Source: Halorubrum sp. 48-1-W | GTDB lineage: Archaea > Halobacteriota > Halobacteria > Halobacteriales > Haloferacaceae | DNA: 54,767 bases | Direction of reading: 5' to 3' | NCBI RefSeq assembly: GCF_003287355.1 | Contig: NZ_QMIM01000032.1 | Coordinates: 1-54,767, forward strand | Part shown: positions 49,737 through 54,767 of the stretch, in pieces | Position numbering within the stretch: position 1 is the first letter of the stretch | Layout of the letters: each line of letters begins with the position of its first letter | Notes under the pieces: model-generated | What the model saw: only the letters and a program-made list of their open reading frames with translations | Told to the model about the DNA's origin: nothing | The model's database searches: none | Translations under genes and position numbers: made by a program

Positions 49737-50240
49737 ATGTCGGACACCAGAACCAGGGTACTGAGCCACGTCCGGGAAACCCCGGGCGTCCACTTCAACC
49801 GGGTGAGTCGAGAGCTCGACATCGCCACGGGGCAGGCGCAGTACCACCTCCGGCGGCTCGTCCGCGACGACGAGATCGCCGTCGAACGCGTCGCCGGGCG
49901 CGCCCACTACTTCGATCCGTCGTTCGACCCCTGGGAACGGCGGGCGATCGCGTTCCTCCGCCGGGAGACCGCGAGGGGGATCCTCCTCCGGCTTCACGCG
50001 GAGGGACCGACACGACCGGCAACGCTCACAGCCGACCTCGAGCTCGCGCGGAGCACGATCTCTTGGCACGTCTCGAACCTCGTCGACGCCGGGATCGTCG
50101 AGAAGTCCGTGGACCGGCCGATGACGGTCGCGTTGGCACGCCCCGAACGGACCGCGGAACTGCTTGACGTCGTCTCGCCGTCGCTTCCCGACCGGATCGT
50201 CGACCGGTTCGTCCGGACCGTCGACAGCCTCTTCGAGTGA
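49737..50240 (+). CDS. Tandem winged-helix transcriptional regulator
   Basis: 167 residues with two winged-helix domains: residues ~5-65 (VLSHVRETPGVHFNRVSREL, then GQAQYHLRRLVRDDEI) and ~75-140 (TARGILLRLHAEGPTRPATL, TADLELARSTISWHVSNLVD). This is the haloarchaeal ArsR-like/DUF7343-type double-wHTH regulator. It sits upstream of the SafE-like exporter and SCO genes on the same strand, so regulation of the copper/respiratory cluster is a reasonable inference. TTTTTACC at 49701-49708 is a plausible TATA element. Confidence 0.85.
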   Translation: MSDTRTRVLSHVRETPGVHFNRVSRELDIATGQAQYHLRRLVRDDEIAVERVAGRAHYFDPSFDPWERRAIAFLRRETARGILLRLHAEGPTRPATLTADLELARSTISWHVSNLVDAGIVEKSVDRPMTVALARPERTAELLDVVSPSLPDRIVDRFVRTVDSLFE

Positions 50241-50330
50241 TCCGTCCGATCCTCCCGGTTTCCGTCGGGTGGCTCACCCGTTCGTCGATCACACCAGATC
50301 GGTTAGGGACGACCGTCCGGAACGTCGAGC

Positions 50331-51194
50331 ATGCGCGCGCTCCCGGTCGCGTTCGGTTCCGGACCGGCCCGAACGTGGCTCGACACCGTTCCGACGACCG
50401 CCACGACGACGTGTGAACCGGCCGGGTCCCTCCACTCGACCGAGCCGTTGAGCCTCGCCGTGTTCCTCCTCATCGGACTGCTCGGCGGGGCGCACTGTCT
50501 CGGCATGTGCGGGCCGCTCGTCACCACGTACGCCGACCGGATGCGGGAGGAAGGGCGCCGCAGCGACGACCTCACCGTTCGACAGGTCCGGCAGCACGCG
50601 CTGTTCAACCTCGGTCGAACGGCGAGCTACGCGGCGATCGGGGGGCTGTTCGGGACTGCTGGCAGCATCGCGTTCGTCAGCGGTCGAACCGTTACGACGC
50701 TCGCTACCGAGGTCCACGCGCTCACGGGGATCCTCGTCGGCGGGGTCATCGTCGCGCTCGGTGTTCGGTACGCGCTCCGGTTGGAACTCCACTCGCTACC
50801 GGTTCCCGGTGTCGATCGCCTCTCCGGGGTCGTCACTGGACGGATCGTCCCGCGCGTCGACGCGTGGGTCGGCGACTGGCGGATACTCGGACTCGGTTCT
50901 GCTCACGGCCTGCTCCCGTGTCCCCTGTTGTACCCGGCGTTCCTCTACGCGTTCGTCCAGGGAAGCACGGCCGGCGGCGTCGTCGCGCTCGGGACGCTCG
51001 GCGTCGGAACCGTTCCGGCGATGTTCCTCTTCGGGACGGTGTTTCAATCCGTGAGCACCGAGGCCCGGATCCGGCTTCACCGGGTCCTCGGCGTGGCGTT
51101 CGTCGTCCTCGGCTACGTGCCGCTCCAACACGGGCTGGCGACGCTCGGCGTGCCGCTCCCTCACCCGCCGATCCCGTACTACACGCCGTTTTGA
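50331..51194 (+). CDS. Sulfite exporter TauE/SafE-like membrane protein with CxxxC copper motif
   Basis: 287 residues. After a ~40-residue head, helix 1 contains GGAHCLGMCGPLV, the hallmark of the CcoS/SafE-type subfamily implicated in copper delivery to cytochrome oxidases and other cuproenzymes. Further helices include RTASYAAIGGLFGTAGSIA, LTGILVGGVIVALGV, SAHGLLPCPLLYPAFLYAF and LGVAFVVLGYVPL (about six in total). It would move copper or sulfur species across the membrane. TTAGG at 50302-50306 is a weak TATA candidate. Followed by a SCO gene on the same strand. Confidence 0.87.
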   Translation: MRALPVAFGSGPARTWLDTVPTTATTTCEPAGSLHSTEPLSLAVFLLIGLLGGAHCLGMCGPLVTTYADRMREEGRRSDDLTVRQVRQHALFNLGRTASYAAIGGLFGTAGSIAFVSGRTVTTLATEVHALTGILVGGVIVALGVRYALRLELHSLPVPGVDRLSGVVTGRIVPRVDAWVGDWRILGLGSAHGLLPCPLLYPAFLYAFVQGSTAGGVVALGTLGVGTVPAMFLFGTVFQSVSTEARIRLHRVLGVAFVVLGYVPLQHGLATLGVPLPHPPIPYYTPF

Positions 51195-51239
51195 CCGGAC
51201 GACTGTCGGCTGTGGACCATGTACGTTCGCCTCGGCCCG

Positions 51240-51282
51240 GTCGAACCCGGTTCGTTCTGGCACTGTCGAACCCGGTTCGTTC
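51240..51282. promoter_or_regulatory. Two copies of an 18-bp element carrying CGAACCCGGTTCG palindromes, upstream of the SCO gene
   Basis: GTCGAACCCGGTTCGTTC occurs at 51240-51257 and again at 51265-51282. Each holds the 13-bp palindrome CGAACCCGGTTCG (51242-51254 and 51267-51279), 25 bp apart. They lie just upstream of the probable promoter (TTATGG at 51302-51307), so they look like a pair of operator sites for a dimeric regulator. Confidence 0.6.
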
Positions 51283-51330
51283 GAGTATCGCACCAGACCG
51301 GTTATGGCCAGGCCGTCCGTCGGATCCGAC

Positions 51331-52029
51331 ATGAGACGCCGAGCGTTGCTCGGGGGGTTCGCGGCGACCGCGATGGGGTCCGTCGCCGGCTGTACGACGG
51401 CACTGTTGAACGACGAGCCCGACGGAGTCGTCCTCGAACCCCAGGAGGACCAACTCGCCGACTCCGAGGACCTCGCGTATCCCGCCTACGGCCAGCCGCT
51501 CCCCGAGTTCGAACTCCGAGCGCCGCTCTCCGACGAGACGATCGACAGCGCGTCGCTCGACCGGACCGCGGTCGTCACGGCGGTGTTCACATCGTGTCCC
51601 GCGGAGTGCGGGATACTGCTTCGTCGCCTCGTCGGGGTTCAACGGCGCGTCGCCGAGTCGGGGCTGACCGATTCGACCGTCTTCCTCCCGATCACGTTCG
51701 ATCCCGAGCGCGACGACGAGCGGGCGCTCCGCGAGAACGCCGAGTCGCTCGGCGTCGATCTGGAGGCAGGAAACTGGCACTACCTGCGGCCGTCGTCGCC
51801 CGATCGAGCCAAGGACGTCGTCGAGGACCGCCTCGGGATCGGCTTCGAGCGGACGACGGAGAGTGACCGTCTCGAGGGATACGACTTCAATCACGCCGTG
51901 GTAACGTTGCTCGCCAACCCGGACGGGATCGTCGAGCGAGCCTACCGCGGCGAGCGCGTCGATCGGGAGCGGGTCGTCGACGACATCGCCGCGGTCGCCG
52001 AGGCGTTCTCGACCGACCAGGGAGACTGA
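51331..52029 (+). CDS. SCO family copper chaperone lipoprotein
   Basis: 232 residues. Tat lipoprotein signal MRRRALLGGFAATAMGSVAG followed by the lipobox cysteine. The SCO motif is CPAEC in VFTSCPAECGILLRRL, and the conserved histidine is in YDFNHAVVTLLA; both copper ligand sets are present. SCO proteins insert copper into the CuA site of terminal oxidases, and CuA is also present in NosZ. ATG 51331 is chosen for a normal Tat n-region and promoter spacing from TTATGG at 51302; ATG 51304 adds nine residues. Together with nosL and the SafE-like gene it points to copper-centre assembly. Confidence 0.9.
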   Translation: MRRRALLGGFAATAMGSVAGCTTALLNDEPDGVVLEPQEDQLADSEDLAYPAYGQPLPEFELRAPLSDETIDSASLDRTAVVTAVFTSCPAECGILLRRLVGVQRRVAESGLTDSTVFLPITFDPERDDERALRENAESLGVDLEAGNWHYLRPSSPDRAKDVVEDRLGIGFERTTESDRLEGYDFNHAVVTLLANPDGIVERAYRGERVDRERVVDDIAAVAEAFSTDQGD

Positions 52030-52055
52030 GCGAACGAGCCGTCGACCGGCTTCGC

Positions 52056-53189
52056 TCAGTCGAGGCCGGCGAGCAGTTTCGCGTAGAACGCGTCCTGCTC
52101 GCTCTGTGCGGTGGTCCCGTCGTCCTCATCGTAGTCCAGCCACCGGAGCACGACGACGACGTCGTGTTCGGGGTCGACCCAGACGGTGTTCTGTCCGTGC
52201 CCGAGCGCGGCGTACGCCGATTCTGGTGCGCTCGGCCACAGCGCCCGGTTCGTGTTGAGCCACCACAGGTATCCGTAGTTCTCGTTCAGGTCACACGGCT
52301 CGGTCGACGCGTCGACCCACGCTTCCGAGACCGCCCGTGTCCCGTCCCACACCCCGCCGTTGAGATACAACAACCCGACCCGGGCGAGGTCGCGGGCGGA
52401 GATCCACAGTCCGCCACCCCAGTGTCCCCCGCCGGAGACGCTCCGCATGGCCATCCCGTCGACGCTGACCATCGAGTTGTGGTAGCCGTGCCACTCCCAC
52501 GTGTCGGTCGCGCCGACGGGTTCCATGACGTTCTCCGCGAGGACCCGGGGGAGCGGACGGCCGAGTGTCCGGAGCAGCGACAGCGCGAGGCGGTTGATCC
52601 GCACGTCGTTGTACTCCCAGAACGTTCCCGGCTCTCGGAGCGCTCGCGTCTCCGATTTATCCAGCGCTGCGGCGTCCTTTCCGACCGCTCGGTTCCGATC
52701 GACGGCGTCGGGCTTACCGAAGAGCGTCCCCTCCCACTCGCTGGTCTGTTGAAGCAGGTGTCGCCATCGAATCTCCCGGTTCCGCTCGCTCTCGAAGCCG
52801 CCGTCGTCGACGTACTCGCGGAGGTGGTCGTCGACGTCATCGATCCGGCCACGGTCCCACGCGACGCCCGCCACCACGGAGAGGAAACTCTTCGCGACGC
52901 TGAAGGCCTGATCGACGCGGCGGGTATCACCCCACTCCGCGACGAGGTATCCGTCCTTGAGAACCATCCCGGCGGGACCACCGCGACGTGCGGGGTGCGG
53001 CCCGATCCGTCGCCCGTCGGCTCCCTCAGCCTCGTCCCACGTCTCGTAGTTCGCGAAGTCGTAGTTGATCCGCTCGTGTGGCGTCCCGTGGCGTTGGTGA
53101 TAGCTCACTGCGCTCTCGACCGCCTCCGGGTCGAGCCCGACCGTTTCGGGGTCACGCCGTTCCCACTCCGTTCGGTCCGGAACGTACAT
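52056..53189 (-). CDS. Serine hydrolase (class C beta-lactamase family)
   Basis: 377 residues. The nucleophile motif SxxK is FSVAKSF (SVAK), the YxN-type motif is YNDVRINRLAL, and the third KTG-like element is probably HGQNTVWVD near the C-terminus. WEGTLFGKPDA and GGGHWGGGLWISARDLARVG are further family segments. Such enzymes hydrolyse esters, amides or D-peptides; a true beta-lactamase role is unlikely in an archaeon without murein. No signal peptide is evident, so it is predicted cytosolic. It converges on the SCO gene with 26 nt between stops. Confidence 0.9.
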   Translation of the reverse strand: MYVPDRTEWERRDPETVGLDPEAVESAVSYHQRHGTPHERINYDFANYETWDEAEGADGRRIGPHPARRGGPAGMVLKDGYLVAEWGDTRRVDQAFSVAKSFLSVVAGVAWDRGRIDDVDDHLREYVDDGGFESERNREIRWRHLLQQTSEWEGTLFGKPDAVDRNRAVGKDAAALDKSETRALREPGTFWEYNDVRINRLALSLLRTLGRPLPRVLAENVMEPVGATDTWEWHGYHNSMVSVDGMAMRSVSGGGHWGGGLWISARDLARVGLLYLNGGVWDGTRAVSEAWVDASTEPCDLNENYGYLWWLNTNRALWPSAPESAYAALGHGQNTVWVDPEHDVVVVLRWLDYDEDDGTTAQSEQDAFYAKLLAGLD

Positions 53190-53322
53190 GCCGCGTGTTC
53201 GGTCCCGGCCTCGCTTAGTCGTTCGTGTGGGGTGAGGATCGGACGGTATACGGTCCGACCACGTCGTCAGACGGTCCGGGTCCGACTCGTAATTTAATGT
53301 TCTCGAGGGACAACCGTGTGCT

Positions 53323-53781
53323 ATGTCAACAGAGGAGTTACTCGAGTCGAGCGCGACGACGATGGGCGACGACCGGATCCGGGAGTTCCTGACCGAGCAG
53401 GGCGTCGGGACGCTCGCGCTCCCCGACGAGGTCGCCCCCTACCTCGTGCCGCTGTCGTTCGGGTACGACGGGGAGTCGGCGCTCTACTTCACGTTCCTGT
53501 TGTTCGGCGCCGAGAGCCGAAAGGAGACATTGAGCGACCGTGCCTCCGGCGCACGGTTCCTCGTGTACGACGCCCGATCGCCGCACGAGTGGCGGAGCGT
53601 GAGCCTCCGTGGACGGATCGAGCCGGTCGAGGAGGGCGACTGGGCCGACCTCCGAGAGGCGATGGAGAACGCCTGGCATCCGGACCTGTTCAGTTCCGCC
53701 GAGCCGATGCGGGGCGTTCGGGGCTACCGGTTCCGGATCGACGAGTGGACGGGGATCCGACAGGGCGGACCCTCGGAGTGA
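53323..53781 (+). CDS. Pyridoxamine 5'-phosphate oxidase-like (PNPOx family) flavoprotein
   Basis: 152 residues. Split-barrel segments: IREFLTEQGVGTLALPDEV, PYLVPLSFGYDGESALYFTF, LSDRASGARFLVYDARSPH and WRSVSLRGRIEPV. It is a second member of the family seen at 49123 but clearly divergent in the C-terminal half. Flavin or F420 chemistry is likely, the substrate unknown. TTTAATG at 53293-53299 is centred about 27 nt upstream of the ATG. Confidence 0.88.
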   Translation: MSTEELLESSATTMGDDRIREFLTEQGVGTLALPDEVAPYLVPLSFGYDGESALYFTFLLFGAESRKETLSDRASGARFLVYDARSPHEWRSVSLRGRIEPVEEGDWADLREAMENAWHPDLFSSAEPMRGVRGYRFRIDEWTGIRQGGPSE

Positions 53782-53881
53782 GCCCACCCGACGCGTCCGG
53801 GGACTCGCCTCCTCCGCCAGCGCGGCCGAAGGGACCTGCCGGAGGGGGAACACACATGCCTCGCGGTGCCCTCCTGCCCGT

Positions 53882-54517
53882 ATGGACGTCGACGTGCTGC
53901 TGTACGACGGCTTCGACGAGCTCGACGGGGTCGGCCCGTACGAGGTGTTCGATTACGCGCTCGAGTACGCTGAGGAGGGGGAAGGGGACCGGGCCGGCAG
54001 GGTCCGCTACGTCACCCTCGAGGAGCGCGAGACGGTGACCGCGAGCCACGGGACCCGCGTCGGCATCGACGGCGTCCTCCCCGAGCCGGGCGACGGCAAC
54101 GTTCCGGACCTCCTCGTCGTCCCGGGCGGCGGGTGGAACGCGCGCGACGAGACCGCGAGCGCGTGGGCGGAGGCGAACCGGGGGGCGATCCCGGCTGTGC
54201 TCGCCGACCACCACGAGGCCGGGACGCGGATCGCGAGCGTCTGTACCGGGTCGATGCTGCTCGCCGAGTCGGGCGTCACCGACGGCCGAAGAGCGGTCAC
54301 CCACGCGGGTGCGGTCGACGAGCTCCGGGAGTCGGGCGCGAACGTGATCGACGCCCGCGTCGTCGACGACGGCGACCTCCTGACCGCGGGCGGGGTCACC
54401 TCGGGGCTCGACCTGGCGCTGTACGTCGTGGAACAGGAGTTCGGCGAGGAGATAGCCGAGCGCGTCGCGACCGTGATCGAGTACGAGCGTCGCTACGAGG
54501 TGGCGGGTCGCGACTGA
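53882..54517 (+). CDS. DJ-1/PfpI family protein
   Basis: 211 residues. The class I glutamine-amidotransferase-like fold shows VDVLLYDGFDELDGVGPYEV at the start, LLVVPGGGWNARD near residue 85, and the nucleophile elbow ASVCTGSMLLAESG with the reactive cysteine at about 120; VTHAGAVDEL and ITAGGVTSGLDLAL-like segments follow. Homologues include isonitrile hydratase-like and stress proteins of the PfpI/ThiJ group. The protease or glyoxalase activity often cited is not established for this branch. ATG 53882 is 100 nt after the PNPOx stop; co-transcription is possible. Confidence 0.9.
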   Translation: MDVDVLLYDGFDELDGVGPYEVFDYALEYAEEGEGDRAGRVRYVTLEERETVTASHGTRVGIDGVLPEPGDGNVPDLLVVPGGGWNARDETASAWAEANRGAIPAVLADHHEAGTRIASVCTGSMLLAESGVTDGRRAVTHAGAVDELRESGANVIDARVVDDGDLLTAGGVTSGLDLALYVVEQEFGEEIAERVATVIEYERRYEVAGRD

Positions 54518-54767
54518 CGGTCCACCGGTTTCATGATCCACCGAATCCCCTGGATTCTGGTACCATCACCAACGGCGCAAAGCGCCTTTCGGACGACGTC
54601 GCTCGCGGACGCTCACTACAGATGAGTACGCTATCGATCCGCGGTGGCGTCGCCGGCGCTTCGCGCCGGCTTCAAGCGAGAGCTTCGCTCTCGCCCTGCG
54701 CCTCCGAGTGCCCCGATAGTGATGGTCGAAAATTTTGTAATATTTGAGCAAGAGTATGAGGTATGCC
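54518..54767. other. Terminal non-coding stretch: twin CTTCG-loop hairpins and an A/T-rich edge
   Basis: Two adjacent perfect hairpins share the same architecture. GCCGGCG-CTTCG-CGCCGGC is at 54652-54670 and GCGAGAG-CTTCG-CTCTCGC at 54676-54694, five nucleotides apart. From about 54726 the sequence turns strongly A/T-rich (GAAAATTTTGTAATATTTGA), unlike anything else at this end, and runs off the window. No gene is seen between 54518 and 54767. The A/T edge may be a promoter for a gene beyond the window or the border of an acquired segment. Confidence 0.7.

Noticed and set aside
52056-53189. Antibiotic-resistance beta-lactamase
   Set aside because: The SVAK and YND motifs identify the class C serine-hydrolase fold, but archaea lack murein and the family is mostly esterases or peptidases, so a resistance role is not supported.
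54566-54751. Minus-strand frame over the twin hairpins
   Set aside because: Basic Arg runs come from the hairpin DNA; no start context or homology is visible.
1-54767. tRNA, rRNA or other structured RNA genes
   Set aside because: I looked for T-arm and anticodon-arm patterns between genes and found none; a covariance-model search would be needed to exclude small RNAs.

Overview
The window reads as chromosomal DNA of an extremely halophilic archaeon (class Halobacteria). The DNA is very GC-rich with strong third-position GC, and the predicted proteins are acidic. Many genes look leaderless, with an A/T-rich TATA element about 25-30 nt upstream of the start codon. The gene families are typically haloarchaeal: DacZ, HTH_10/Bat-type PAS-GAF regulators, DUF7344-like regulators, a DICT protein, an HVO_0758-type zinc-ribbon microprotein and Tat lipoproteins. 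A Halorubrum-like genus is a guess only. I see no rRNA, tRNA, CRISPR array, phage module or intact insertion sequence.

Layout. 1-9256: fragment of a probable PAPS-reductase-family gene, purD, a DUF255 thioredoxin-fold protein, a geranylgeranyl-reductase-family flavoprotein, a PLP threonine/serine dehydratase, a sugar-acid dehydratase, a PHP phosphoesterase, and a thioredoxin followed by a small ORF that ends in a mobile-element-like hairpin. 9479-18000: GH15 glucoamylase, DUF4112 protein, two small HTH regulators beside a large PAS-GAF-HTH_10 regulator, a DsrE protein and a disulfide oxidoreductase. 18028-24651: acetamidase/formamidase, MFS transporter, a membrane protein coupled to a DUF3179 lipoprotein, MOSC protein, cysteine synthase and a thioredoxin-like protein. 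24686-32481: DICT/HTH pair, a glycosyltransferase operon, a second MFS transporter, a zinc-ribbon microprotein, an aldo/keto reductase, and the dacZ-mscS operon for c-di-AMP synthesis and a mechanosensitive channel. 32599-36613: MrfA/YprA-like helicase, PsiE-like membrane protein and an SDR protein that lacks the usual YxxxK pair. 36697-40458: a zinc-binding membrane protein, broken and small ORFs, and three HTH-plus-transmembrane DUF7344-like paralogues around an A/T-rich control region. 40510-43282: photolyase and a transsulfuration enzyme. 43337-52029: a copper/respiratory maturation neighbourhood (nosL, nosD, nosF, nosY, SafE-like exporter, SCO protein, winged-helix regulator) without nosZ. 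52056-54767: serine hydrolase, PNPOx-family protein, DJ-1/PfpI protein, and a terminal stretch with twin hairpins and a sudden A/T-rich edge.

The most unusual structural theme is a set of short direct tandem repeats placed almost only between genes. Two of them (19060-19229 and 43261-43323) are made of copies of the last codons and stop codon of the adjacent gene. The best biological candidates for follow-up are the DUF7344-like trio with its coupled small ORF, the nos-type maturation cluster without nosZ whose NosD carries a cysteine-free NosL-like domain, and the DUF3179/CCGP membrane pair.
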